Source of the DNA: Ettlia oleoabundans
Taxonomy: Eukaryota > Chlorophyta > Chlorophyceae > Chlamydomonadales
Direction: 5' to 3'
Assembly (NCBI GenBank): GCA_019693395.1
Contig: JAAMXP010001752.1
Coordinates: 1 to 17,745 of the forward strand
DNA length: 17,745 nt
Of the stretch, positions 1 through 8,821 are shown one piece after another (position 1 is the first letter of the stretch; every line of letters begins with the position of its first letter). The notes below the pieces were generated by a model. The model did no database searches. It was not told the origin of the DNA and saw nothing but the letters and a program-made list of their open reading frames with translations. The position numbers and the translations under genes were made by a program.

Positions 1-673
1 ATTCTCAAGTTTCACGATGCTTGCGCTACCAGTTTACACAACCTTGGGGAGCTCTTCTGTGAGCCCACGCTGTCGCGCCCTGCAACTGCAATGCAAGGTG
101 AACTGCAAGGCAATTACTGTGGTATGCTTCTGACTTCTTATGAAGCATGAAGGCAATGCGTCGTTGGGGAAGGAGACCGCTATTTCAAAGGTGTACACCC
201 CAACATACATCAATCAAGGCAACAACTGGAGGGCAAGATGCACCGTATCACATCCCTCTGAACAGCCTGGGTCATCAGTCAGATGTGCTTCAGTGAAAAC
301 TCGTTGGTTCAAGTGCGCACAGGGAAAATTGACGGCAAGAAAGGGTGGCACTAACTGGTTCCTCCCTTGGCAGCACTCTTTAGTAGTCTCCCTCCCTCTG
401 CAGGTCACACTAGCCACCGGGGCAGCTCCACAGCTGTCAGCAAGCGTCAGCAGCAGGCTATACGCCTACTAACATCTGCATCCCTTCCTCGCGTCTCCGT
501 CCGCTACGCAGGTGTGTCTCAGATACCCCGCTTCCAGCGACAACGGCACATCAGTTTCAGCTTGCATGCCATGCGTGCCCTTATTATTGTTAAGCCCAGC
601 CCCCGGTGGCATATAGCTTCCCCAGTCCCCCCACAGTCGTCAACCCTGCATGCTTTACTGTGCTGATCCTTTC
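1..673 (-). repeat. Dispersed repeat copy A (inverted relative to copy B)
   Basis: Read on the minus strand, this segment matches 13319-13846 in order over most of its length, at roughly 90-95% in the stretches I aligned by eye (for example 546-673 against 13319-13447). Two large differences exist. A carries about 275 bp at 81-356 that B lacks, and A lacks about 95 bp that B has at 13643-13737. The left end is cut by the window, so its true boundary is unknown. No protein-coding capacity is recognisable, so this is probably a non-autonomous or decayed mobile element. Confidence 0.75.
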
Positions 674-749
674 CACCCCTTCATACAAGGGCCCGAGATT
701 TTTTTTTGGCTACGGCCGCGCCGCCCGGCGCATTCAAAAGCTGAGAAGG
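669..749 (+). repeat. Short repeat C, copy 1
   Basis: These 81 bp match the reverse complement of 17020-17100 without gaps, with about 8 mismatches by eye. The core contains the GC-rich near-palindrome GCGCCGCCCGGCGC after a T-run. It begins inside the last bases of repeat copy A (shared CTTTC), so the two repeats abut or overlap here. There is no coding potential. It may be an end fragment of a mobile element. Confidence 0.7.
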
Positions 750-2018
750 TTCGCAAGCGTTTGGGAATGAAAAAGCTTTTCTCCGGGGTAAGAGCAGAAA
801 TGGCACGGGAACAGTGGCGCCGGTGGTGACTCCTTTTTCGCGCGGTCTGGCGCATCAGAATCCCCTTGCGCGGAAGTCGGGGTTTTTGTGCAGGACGGCG
901 TCGGTAAGGCCATCCTCCAGCTTGCAAGCGTCATGTCGTGACTGCAGCATGTCGGAGGACGGACCCGCCCCGTTGGGCCGCGCAACAGCGGGACGCAAAA
1001 GGTAGAGTAGGGAAAAGCAAGCGCAACGCGACCCATCGCGCCAGGCAGCGAGACGTCGCCGCAACCGCGGCAGCGGCCGCAGCCCTGGACGTCGATGTGT
1101 TGGATGTGTTTCAGGTAGCTGACCGATCTCAAAAGTGGCCGGTGGTGTGCCGCAAGTGTTGTTGTCTGGCTCACGAGGCATGTGTAATGCGGATAGCAGA
1201 GTTAGGGTGCCAGCAAAGCTACCACCGCCCTGCGTGCGCGCTCCCACCGGGCCCATTGGGATTTGCCAGCGGCAGCTTCACCTGGCATTTAGCCGGGGAA
1301 AGATTTGGGCAAAAGAAGTGGGTGAACAAGTGCGCGGCACACATATTATGGGCAGCAAGCAGGGCAACTTGCCAGGGTGCGACGGCGGCAGCGGCAGCGG
1401 TTATCAAAGCGGCCCTCCGGCCCGAAAAGACCTTTTGACCTGGGACGACAGACTCAAAAATGGTTGTTTAGTCATCAACCGCGGAATGAATCGCTGGTTG
1501 TGTGTGCCACAGTCAGGCCGGACCCACTCGTAGGACCACCTATAGCATGGCAGTATAGGTGCTGTAGCAGGAAAAGAGGTTGTGGTGCCTCCGGAACCTT
1601 TGGCGACCATTTCCTAATTTCCGCTATTCAAGCTATCGGCAGGGTATTTCCCATTATCACTGCGTGTTGGCCTAATTGGGCTGTTTCGGCTGGTGTAGGA
1701 GTGCTATATTACAACAGGTGCGGGGCACGTGCTAAGCCGCCACTGTCTGCCCCTGTCTCCAGTGGCGCAACTGTGGCATTTGTGATATCGTAATGCACCA
1801 TGTCGATGTGAATTGGTGCCATGCACGGCTTGGAGAGCGCCTGGCTGCGATTGTGCAACCTGCTGCCCAATCAGTCCCTGCAGCCTCTGCAGCTACAGGC
1901 AAGCAGGGCTTGATGTTGAAGAGTATACACCAAGGTGCAATGCCGAGTGGTCATAGATATAACGCACTGGCACTTTAGCCGTGCAGCACATAAGGCAGCA
2001 CGCTGCTAAATGCCATGA
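750..2018. other. No supported gene; several chance-like open frames
   Basis: Open frames of 130-166 codons occur here on both strands and overlap each other (for example 938-1438 plus, 734-1174 minus), as expected by chance in GC-rich DNA. The plus frame at 938-1438 has a Cys/His cluster at about residues 70-101 but matches no zinc-finger family I recognise. I found no splice-site chain, RNA gene or clear repeat. Confidence 0.4.
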
Positions 2019-2023
2019 ATAAT
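2019..2023. repeat. Target-site duplication, left copy (ATAAT)
   Basis: ATAAT lies immediately outside the left end of the LTR element and is repeated exactly at 4743-4747, outside the right end. Five base pairs is the usual size for Ty3/gypsy integrases, so the two ends were integrated together as one unit. Confidence 0.85.
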
Positions 2024-2126
2024 TGTAGCACGCGGTGCACTGCGATGAACGGGTGTCGGTCTCTGGTGCTAGCTGGTGACACAGCTAGATTCATGTGGCT
2101 GGTTACATGTCTGGTATCTCACAGCG
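2024..2126 (-). repeat. Truncated 3' LTR (terminal 103 bp only)
   Basis: This aligns with 4422-4525 with a few substitutions and one single-base indel, starting from the same TGTAGCA terminus. The match stops at 2126, where sequence identical to the gag region begins. In element orientation the U3 part and promoter are missing and only the downstream end remains. Confidence 0.88.
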
Positions 2127-2284
2127 GTAGCTGGGCTGAGAGCGGTGGCTGTGCTGGCCGGATGGCTTGAAGGTGATGGCCCCGAGATCCATAGGTGCCG
2201 GTACGGGGCCGCTGGAAAAAGGTGTGCTGTGCTGGCTGCGGGTGACATTGTAGGTCAGTGCATCAAACCGCTCCGCCATTCGCA
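2127..2284 (-). repeat. Duplicated late-gag segment (copy of 3326-3483)
   Basis: About 158 bp identical to 3326-3483 except for about two substitutions, at a constant offset of 1199. It joins truncated LTR on one side and integrase-derived sequence on the other. Confidence 0.88.
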
Positions 2285-2501
2285 TTGCCACTTGACTGGT
2301 TGCTTTGTTGAGTCGGTGCACACCCAGTGTTGCTGGTGTGAGAGGGTGGTAGCCGTAGTTGAGGTAGAAGGGGGTTTGCCGGGTGGATGCATTGGGTGCA
2401 TTGTTGATTGCAAATTCAGCTGTTGAAAGGCGGGTGTCCCAGTCGTCATGCCGGTCTGAGACATATGCTCTGAGCATTTCCTCCAAGGTTCTGTTGGTAC
2501 A

Positions 2502-2666
2502 CTGCCGGTCTGCCGCAGACGAGCTATTCTGTCGCGAGCCGATTCTGACGGGTTGACAGGTTGGAAGGTCTTGATCAGGTGAAATTTGAAGTCCAGCCAT
2601 GCTATTCCTGTTGAACTTGCTGAAGCCGTAGCTTGGAGTTGCCGCCACCAAACAAGTGCTGGGCCT
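2502..2666 (-). repeat. Duplicated mid-gag segment (copy of 3636-3800)
   Basis: 165 bp matching 3636-3800 without gaps at a constant offset of 1134. By eye there are five differences, all transitions. One of them is the CAA/TAA difference that creates the nonsense codon in the main gag copy. The offset differs from that of the other duplicated block, so the two blocks were not copied in a single step. Confidence 0.88.
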
Positions 2667-3169
2667 TGACGGCGGGTCTGATGGTCGCAGGGTAATGAGC
2701 TGGTCATTTTGCTCGATTGTCACGCTGCGGGTGCGCCAGTCAATGATGGGATTGTGTGTGCATAGCCAAGGGCTGCCGAGAATGATGTCGTTGCCCTCCA
2801 AAGGTAGCACATAAGCTTGCATTCTGCACAGAAAGTGCCCAATTCGCACGCTGGCTGTCAAGTTCCTGCTGCAGGTGTACTGCTTGCCGTCAGCTAGCTG
2901 TACAATGGGTCCATCGATGTGCTGCGTAGTAAGATGGTTTTTGTAGATGTAAGCACTTGAGACGAAGTTATATGATGCTCCTGAGTCGATTAAAACTGTC
3001 GCGTTGCAGCGGCCGACCTTGCCACGAAAGTGCAGTAGGCCGCCCGCTTGCGTGCAACAGTCAACGCTGATGGCCAATTGAGGTGGAAGTGGGGAAAGCT
3101 GCTCGCCGTCTTCCTTCGGCGCTGGCGGTATGCTGCGTATGGCCGCCACTGCAGGAGGAGCCGCTGGGC

Positions 3170-4171
3170 TCACTTCCTGGCTTGATCCCGCTTCCTCTCC
3201 TCGCACGTCAGTGCTCTGTGGCCTGGCTTGCGGCAGTAGAAGCATTTGCCCTCCTTGATCAGCTGCTGTCTGAGTTCTGGCATCAGCTTGGGCCGATTGC
3301 CGCCTGACTTGCTGCCGGCTGCACGGTAGCTGGGCTGAGAGCGGTGGCTGTGCTGGCCGGATGGCTTGAAGGTGATGGCCCCGGGATCCATAGGTGCCGG
3401 TCCGGGGCCGCTGGAAAAAGGTGTGCTGTGCTGGCTGCGGGTGACATTGTAGGTCAGTGCATCAAACCGCTCCGCCATTCGCACTGCCTCTTCATAGGTT
3501 GCCGGGGAACGCAGCCACACATCCTTTTGAACTTCCTTCTTGAGGCCGCGGATGAATTTGTCCTTTAGTTCTGCATCATTCATGTAAGGAATCTCCATTG
3601 CTGCATCATGCATCTGGCCGGCAAAGCTACGAACGCTGCCGGTCTGCCGCAGACGAGCTATTCTGTCGCGAGCCGATTCTGACGGGTTGACAGGTTAGAA
3701 GGTCTTGATCAGGTGAAATTTGAAGTCCAGCCATGTTATTCCCGTTGAATTTGCTGAAGCCGTAGCTTGGAGTCGCCGCCACCAAACAAGTGCTGGGCCT
3801 CGTAGGTAGCCGGTGATGACGGTAAGAATACTCACATCGTCCTTAAGGCCGCAGGCTCTCATGTAGTTCTCCGTAACAAACAACCACTGCTCGACATTCT
3901 CCTTGCCAGAAAAGGGCTCTGGCTTGGGAATCTTGGCCCTCATTTGGTCGTTGGTGAGCCGTGCTGCCTCTCGTCTGGCCACTTCTTCTTCTACCGCTGG
4001 GCCAATGCCGTAGGTAACTTGTTGACGTATGTAGGCCGCCAACTCTGCAGGGTTAGCAGGGTTAGGTAGGGCTACTGGCACTGCTGCTGGAGCCGCGGGA
4101 GGTACCGCTGGAGCAGGTGCCGCCGGTGCCGCAGCTGGTGGTGGTAGGGGTCCTGGTGGTGCGCCGTTCAT
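3170..4171 (-). pseudogene. gag polyprotein of the gypsy element, one internal stop
   Basis: Structural capsid/nucleocapsid protein of the element, 333 codons from ATG 4171 to TGA 3170. It has a Pro/Ala-rich N-terminus (about residues 4-45), a Ty3-type gag core (PEPFSGKENVEQWLFVTENYM, WLDFKFHLIKTF), a basic tail and one CCHC zinc knuckle, CFYCRKPGHRALTC (3244-3203, spacing C-X2-C-X4-H-X4-C). The frame is broken by TAA at 3697-3695, directly after IKTF. The duplicated segment at 2561-2563 has CAA (Gln) at the same place, so a single transition explains the stop. No frameshift is needed between the two halves, which lie in the same frame. An ATG follows the GTG at 4174, so I place the start at 4171. 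Confidence 0.85.
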
Positions 4172-4400
4172 CACTGTTCACCGTTGCTCGTGGGTTCTGG
4201 CTGGGCTGCGCTGAGTCTTCTGGTAGTCTGACCGTTGACTGATGTAACCGATGGTCAGCGGTGGGCGAAGACTTCGTTTGGCGTGCTGGCGGGCGCGCGC
4301 GCGAGTCTGACCTGGAAATTGACGCGCGGCTCGTAACTGCAGCGTTGGTGCTGCGAGTTGGTTCTGGTAGTTCTGGTGGCTCTGGTAACGCGCTAGCTCA

Positions 4401-4418
4401 GCCCCACTTCGGGCGCCA
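4401..4418 (-). other. Primer-binding site of the LTR element
   Basis: On the minus strand TGGCGCCCGAAGTGGGGC starts three bases after the end of the 5' LTR. It is complementary to a tRNA 3' end finishing in CCA, with acceptor strand TTCGGGC and a CCCAC T-stem half. The primer tRNA would therefore begin GCCCGAA. A lysine tRNA is plausible, but I cannot confirm the identity. Confidence 0.8.
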
Positions 4419-4421
4419 AAT

Positions 4422-4742
4422 TGTAGCACGCGGTGCACTGCGATGAACGGGTGTCGGTCTCTGGTGCTAGATGGTGACACAGCTAGATTCTCGATGGCTG
4501 ATTACATGTCTGGTATCTCACAGCGAGTTGCTGTGTTCTAGAGTAAGAGGTAAAAAGCCCCGATGCATGCCCGGTGGCAAGTTATATAGTATAGTGTTGT
4601 CCACAGGGAACATGCATTGAATGTGAATACGATCTGATTATGAATGTGTGCTGAGGTGTGCGCGGTGGGCGGACGGTTAGAGTCGAGCATTGAGTTGTTT
4701 ATTAAAACTCTTGCTGCCGCCACCGTAGGCGCTGCTGCTACA
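4422..4742 (-). repeat. Complete 5' LTR (321 bp)
   Basis: Bounded by TGTAGCA and TGCTACA, a perfect 7-bp inverted terminus ending in TG/CA. In element orientation it starts at 4742, carries a TATA-like TATATAA at 4588-4582 and a green-algal TGTAA polyadenylation-type signal at 4506-4502, and ends at 4422 before the primer-binding site. This order fits U3-R-U5. Confidence 0.9.
4582..4588 (-). promoter_or_regulatory. TATA-like box in the LTR
   Basis: TATATAA on the minus strand, 154-160 bp inside the LTR and upstream of the LTR's TGTAA. It is placed as expected for the U3 promoter driving gag. Confidence 0.5.
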
Positions 4743-4747
4743 ATAAT
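4743..4747. repeat. Target-site duplication, right copy (ATAAT)
   Basis: Exact partner of 2019-2023, directly outside the 5' LTR terminus. Confidence 0.85.
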
Positions 4748-5457
4748 CTTGCAGCAACGTCTTGGTCGCAGAGGCAGCCGGCGCGAGAACAAGGTTGCAG
4801 GATTCGTCGCCAACAAATGAGCTTCATATCACAAGCTGGCTTCAGGCAGGCTGCTGCCAACGCCACTGCCTTCAGCAGGTTGTGGTCTGATCAGCGGCTT
4901 CCGACTGAAGGTGGATGTAAATGCGTTGTTGACTGGCAAATGCTCCACACCGCTATACATTCAACCGAAAGTATTGGTCGGGAATGGGGTGGCAGAACTG
5001 GTTTCTGATTTCTGCATTCGCGTAAAGGCTTTCCGAGGACCCCACATATGCGGACGACGAATTTAGTCGAGACACCGCCCGGCTCCCGCGCCAAACCGCT
5101 CGGAACGATGTCCAAAACGCGTAACAGGGCAGACCGGGCGCTGCGCGAGCCACTAAGACTCTTTGTTTTGCGGGTTGCGTCGCGAACGCTGCATGCTGTG
5201 CGGCTCCGGAGCGCTACTTACGTTTCTGCGGTGCGGAAGTCTGGTTTTCTGGAACCGGAAAGACGTTTCCTCGCGGCCGGCCAGCGCAGCATGGCGGGGG
5301 AGAGGAGGGGGAGCGGAGCATGTGTAGAGATCAGGCGTCATTGCGCAGCAGTTTATGGGCGTGTGGATTGTTTGAACGACGTTTCCTTGCAGTCGCTGGG
5401 GCGTAGCATGAGGGTGGGGGCGCTGCCAGCTCTGCCGCCATCCATATCTGCCTGCCC
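4748..5457. other. No supported gene
   Basis: Short overlapping frames occur on both strands (longest 5048-5524 plus, 158 codons, Arg/Ala-rich and unlike any family I know). The segment just right of the element could be read as a protein tail ending at TGA 4817-4819, but nothing upstream of the insertion continues it convincingly. No RNA gene or repeat was seen. Confidence 0.35.
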
Positions 5458-5745
5458 ATGCAAAAACTCACCCTGCATAAATCATCTACGGCACCTCTGG
5501 CGACCGGCTCCAGCCAGTGGTTGACATCCTTTGGTGACGTCAGGCATTTGGCTGCAACCAGCTCACTTGTACGTCAAAGTGCAGCGTTGCGTGCCTCACT
5601 AGGTAGCGCAGAGGTGGCGGTGGCGCTCACGAAAGTGGCACTGGCTCGCCAGAACAGTTTCCAACATTTGCCTGCGCTGCTCCTCCGCCTGATCACATGC
5701 TTCTGTTACTTCTGTGGAGCATAGTTCTGGAATTATAGGGTACGA

Positions 5746-6733
5746 ATGCATGCCATGCACACCAGACGTCATGACCAAGCAGTGCAACAGATAAACAAGG
5801 CCTTACAACGATGCACCCGCACAGGTGCCACATACCCGATTATGGATGCCTGCCAGGCCTCTGAACTGAACAGCCATGCTGCTGACTCTAAGTGCCTGCC
5901 CCGGTGGCTGGTTCCAGCTCAAATAGTCGATGATGAAGAGCTGGGAAAGATGAGGCCGGATATACTGCGCATACACGGTCTACCGCCTCAACCGACAGCC
6001 GAGCAGGTCCAACATGCAACAGCCAACAAGGAAAACTACAAGATCCAAGTGGTGGAAGTTGGGTATGCCTCAGACACTGAGTGGAGGAAAAGGCTGTCCG
6101 ACAAATTCCAACAGCACACAACCCTCATGGAAGCGCTCCAACTCGCTGGCTGGACTGTGGATGATACACTGTTGTGTAAAATTTGCGTGCTGAACAAAGC
6201 TTGGCAGCAACGGTGTCCGAGCAGTGCAGAGCAGGGCTATACCTGGCTGTCCCTTAGCACTCGTGCGGCACTGTGGGTGTGTGGCTGTATCGATCAATCG
6301 GTTACACAGGAGCCATGCAATAACTAGGAGTAACGAGAAGGAGAAGAGACTTTCAACAGAGCGTCGATCAGGCCTTAAATACACAGCAGAGGGAGAATAT
6401 TCATCAGGTACCAATAGTAGAGGAGCAGGGGGGTGCTAGGACGCGTGGTCGATTTATGTAAAGGAGGGATTGTGCATCAACGAAGGGTGCATCGACGAAA
6501 ATAGAACGGGCCGAAAAATCTACACAGCAACACCACTTGTGATAGTGCTGGGGGCATGTGGCGCAGTATACCTCAGTGGGCTCAAGGCATTGGAAAAGTT
6601 GGGGCTTAGCACACGGCAAGGCAAAGGTCTGGTAGCCCAGCTACATACAATGGCAGTCAATGCAGCACACGACATCAGCCTGGTGTGCCGGCGGCTTGAG
6701 CGCCCAGGTCGGGCGAGAACAGGGGTGGGCTGA
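5746..6733 (+). pseudogene. Retroelement protein C-terminal fragment, split by an insertion
   Basis: The coding parts are 5746-6169 and 6534-6733. Joined without the 364 bp between them they give a continuous 207-codon frame reading DDT then PLVIVLGACGAVY over the join. The sequence has the look of the C-terminal domain of algal non-LTR-type retroelement proteins. An RHD motif is at residues 8-10 and RPDIL at 70-74. QVVEVGYASDTEW follows at 101-113, then a Lys-rich helix with QQH at 122-124, and the C-terminal part has LGACGAVYLSGLKALEKLGL. RPD followed by VVEV and Lys resembles a PD-(D/E)XK nuclease core; that is inference. Upstream, the same frame is open from 5458 to a TAG at 5722-5724 and includes a Cys-rich CFCYFCG patch, so the relic may extend leftward past a nonsense codon. 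No reverse transcriptase motif was found upstream. Confidence 0.6.
6170..6529 (+). mobile_element. Probable solo LTR (360 bp) inserted in the retroelement relic
   Basis: Begins TGTTGTG and ends CAGCA (TG...CA), flanked by ACAC at 6166-6169 and 6530-6533, a 4-bp target duplication. Removing the insert plus one duplicate restores the surrounding reading frame exactly, which fixes both ends. Inside, in the plus orientation, a TATA-like TTAAATA lies at 6375-6381 and a TGTAA signal at 6457-6461, the order expected of an LTR. There is no coding region. A short non-autonomous element with TG/CA ends is the alternative. Confidence 0.65.
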
Positions 6734-7044
6734 AGCCGCCAGCCCATCCTACCTACCCACCATGGTAGCCAGCAAGAGGCGGCCCCTTCGGGTCGTTCCT
6801 CTGCTGGCTTCCTCAACCCACGCTCATGGGCGTATTCTTCCTTTCTTTCTTTCAGAAGGTCGCTATCATTGGATATGGCATGTTGACGGCCAATTGAGCC
6901 TTGGGGTCAGTGTCTAAGGTGGTAAACAGCATCACTCCCTCACCCAGGCATGCGTGGCATGCCCAGCACGCCCTCAAGGGGTCTTTTTTGCCCGAAAGGC
7001 CGGTTTCGACGATACACCTTCTCCAAGCCATTTCTGGCCAAAAA

Positions 7045-7074
7045 CCTTCGACGTTTTTTGGACATCGTCGAAGG
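7045..7074. repeat. Perfect 9-bp stem hairpin
   Basis: CCTTCGACG (7045-7053) and CGTCGAAGG (7066-7074) flank a 12-base, T-rich loop. No associated gene end is evident, so its role is unknown. Confidence 0.6.
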
Positions 7075-7089
7075 GTTGCCGACACACTG

Positions 7090-7343
7090 GTCCGCGGCCA
7101 GGTTTGGGGCATCGCTGCCAGGCCGCCAATCGGCCCAAAACTTCGCCACAGCTGTATTTAGTGCTGAACAGTGGCAAACAAGCGAGGAACGCGAAAAAAC
7201 GAGGCCACTTGGTCAACGCGCAGATTTTGTCCCCTTTCTCGCTCGCAAAGCCTGAGTCCTGCTTCTCATTACTTTTTAAATGACCTGAGAGGGTATGGCA
7301 GAGGTTTGGGCTCGTCTGCGGCGACTCAAACCTGGCCGCGGAC
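7090..7343. repeat. 17-bp perfect inverted repeat with 220-bp interior
   Basis: The arm GTCCGCGGCCAGGTTTG (7090-7106) is exactly inverted at 7327-7343. A further partial copy of the same word (AACCTGGCCGG) follows at about 7351. This may be a small non-autonomous element or simple palindromic repeats; no target duplication was recognised. Confidence 0.55.
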
Positions 7344-7521
7344 AGGTTGAAACCTGGCCGGCCAAGTCAGCGCGCTCAGCACTGCGGCTGAAATCCGGAG
7401 AATGGCTCTGCAAACCGCAATAAAAGCATCTCTCGTTTCGGCCAACGTGACCCGAGTTTTCCAACCGAGAACCGAGAAAAAACCTCAAGTGACAATTTCA
7501 GAGCGTTTTGGCTGCCCATGA

Positions 7522-7583
7522 ATTATATTGCTATCGACTGGGGCGAAAATTCTGGAGTTCAGTCAGCGGATTAAGTTTCGCCC
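7522..7583 (+). promoter_or_regulatory. Candidate promoter elements upstream of profilin
   Basis: An ATTATATTG TATA-like word lies near 7522-7530, about 110 bp before the profilin ATG. Downstream of it GGGCGAAA (7541-7548) and TTTCGCCC (7576-7583) form an 8-bp inverted pair resembling, but not matching exactly, E2F-type sites. No transcription start is visible. Confidence 0.3.
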
Positions 7584-7637
7584 GACAAGCTGCGCAACCC
7601 CACCAGCTGCAGCGTCGACGCTCCACCTTGATCTGTC

Positions 7638-8821
7638 ATGTCCTGGAATAGCTACGTAACCGACCATCTATTGTGCCAGCTGCCAAGCGGCGGGCAATTG
7701 GCACACGCCGCCATATTTGGTTTGGACGGCGGGTGTTGGGCTGCCAGTGAGAGCTTCCCCTCAATCACGCCTGAAGAGTTTGCTGCGATTGTCGATGGCT
7801 TCACCGACCCGGCACCTCTGGCACAGGTCCGTCTCTCTGTAACAGATGCCGCCCCACCAGCCCACACCCAACTGGGCGACTCTTTGAACTGAAGCTGCTT
7901 CTGACACTTGTTTGTTGCGCATGTCGGCAGGCAGGTTGATATTGCTCTGCCAAAGAAACTTGTCATGTAGCAGCACCCTCCCCCCTACCCCCACCCCATG
8001 CGCCCGCGCTGCTCTTTTCCTTGGTTATAAAATTGTCGCTCTTTGATGCGTGGTTTGAGGTTGAGGCGAACCTGGCCACTGCAGGCAGGCTTGCGCCTTG
8101 GTGGTGAGAAGTATATGGTTGTTGCAGGCGAACCAGGGGAGGTACTGCGGGGCAGAAAGGGACCAGGTGGGCGTCTGTTTCCTTGCCACCCCGCGGTTTA
8201 ATTTATCATTATGCTGTAGTGATGTTATTAGGCATCGTGAGTCTCATCACTGTGTTGGCGCCAGTGTGGTGGCGTAGAAGAGAATTATTGGATATCGGCG
8301 GCTGCATATCGGCCTCCACCGGTGGCGCCTGGGTTGTGATTGGTGTGTCAGCCGGATTGAGGGACATGCATTGCAATTTCTTTGTGGCTTTCTGGCGACG
8401 ATGGGGCTGCCCGGGCACCCGCACTGACTTCGCTTTAGCCCGTGCAGACGTGGCACATTTCTCTCTGTAACATAGCGAGCAGCCAGTCTGTTTCCTTGCC
8501 AATGATCTCCATGTTGCAGCGGAACCGTGTTGCAGCGGAAAGGACAATGCAAGCAGTCAGCCTTTCTCCTGTACCCTCTCAAGGCCCACCGCATTGTTGC
8601 AGGTGGTTGCACAATAAAGAAGACCAGGACAGCAATAGTGGTCGGCATTTATGGCAGCGGCGTGCCCCACGGTGAGAGGTGATTTATCATTGTTTGCTTT
8701 CCAACATTATCCTGTCCAGGCTGCTACACGTTCCCCTTCCTTTTGCGGTTGAAATTGCGCAGGGGATTGCAATGTCGTGGTGGAGGGATTGGCGGATTAC
8801 CTGATTGAATCTAATCTGTAA
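7638..8821 (+). CDS. PRF: Profilin (4 exons)
   Basis: Actin-monomer-binding protein that controls actin assembly in the cytosol and also binds poly-proline. Exons: 7638-7826, 8085-8166, 8603-8671, 8763-8821. Introns are 258, 436 and 91 bp, all GT-AG; the first donor (GTCCGT) is weak. The joined frame is 132 residues, the normal profilin length. Recognisable family features are the N-terminal [12 protein letters not shown] with Trp3 and Tyr6 of the poly-proline site, [40 protein letters not shown], the [17 protein letters not shown] strand pair, and the C-terminal helix [17 protein letters not shown]. The ATG at 7638 is the conserved profilin start. TGTAA at 8817-8821 overlaps the stop codon and is the only plus-strand TGTAA before the neighbouring gene, so the 3' UTR could be very short. 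The gene converges on the aldolase gene. Confidence 0.95.

Larger units (their letters stand above)
2103..3245 (-). pseudogene. Chimeric pol-like frame: protease, out-of-frame gag, integrase C-part, gag
   Basis: An uninterrupted 380-codon frame over several recombined segments. Residues about 75-190 are a retropepsin-like protease with the catalytic DSGA at 87-90 (LIDSGASYNF) and the later ILGSPWL segment at 155-161. Residues about 194-247 are the mid-gag DNA read in a non-gag frame. Residues 248-320 are the C-terminal part of a Ty3/gypsy integrase core (NRTLEEML, then STAEFAINNAP and TPFYLNYGYHPLTP); the break falls just before this, so the catalytic Asp residues are gone and the Glu is probably lost. 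Residues 321-374 repeat the late gag sequence in its native frame, and the last six residues come from the LTR. The frame overlaps the end of gag (3245-3170) and lies at -1 to it, as in elements that use -1 frameshifting; I saw no canonical slippery heptamer. There is no reverse transcriptase, so a working polyprotein is unlikely. Confidence 0.8.
2024..4742 (-). mobile_element. Rearranged Ty3/gypsy-type LTR retrotransposon
   Basis: A 2.7-kb element read on the minus strand. The order along the element is: complete 5' LTR (4742-4422), primer-binding site (4418-4401), gag (4171-3170), protease (about 3245-2667), a second copy of mid-gag (2666-2502), the C-terminal part of the integrase core (2501-2285), a second copy of late gag (2284-2127) and the last 103 bp of the 3' LTR (2126-2024). 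Reverse transcriptase, RNase H and most of integrase are absent, so it cannot move on its own. The termini TGTAGCA/TGCTACA and the flanking ATAAT duplication are intact, so this is one integrated unit and not an assembly of neighbouring fragments. The element class is assigned from the gag zinc knuckle, the DSGA protease and the gypsy-type integrase segment. Confidence 0.9.
6734..7637. other. Non-coding; inverted repeats, upstream region of profilin
   Basis: No convincing gene is present. The segment holds two inverted-repeat structures (7045-7074 and 7090/7343, listed separately) and the presumptive profilin promoter. Overlapping frames of 60-110 codons occur in all registers at 6900-7280 and look like chance openings. 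Confidence 0.4.

Noticed and set aside
938..1438. 166-codon plus frame with a Cys/His cluster
   Set aside because: Cys spacing fits no zinc-finger family I know, and frames of similar length are open on both strands over the same DNA. Treated as chance.
3170..3260. Canonical -1 frameshift heptamer between gag and the protease frame
   Set aside because: The frames do overlap at -1, but no X XXY YYZ heptamer was found by eye. A later indel could produce the same arrangement.
5048..5524. 158-codon plus frame
   Set aside because: Arg/Ala-rich composition typical of random GC-rich sequence, with no motif, no splice context and no family resemblance.
6170..6529. Spliceosomal intron in the retroelement relic
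   Set aside because: The segment starts TG and ends CA rather than GT/AG and is flanked by a direct 4-bp duplication, so insertion explains it better.
7652..7994. Minus-strand frames opposite profilin exon 1
   Set aside because: Antisense shadows. The plus strand gives an unmistakable profilin N-terminus joined to three further exons.
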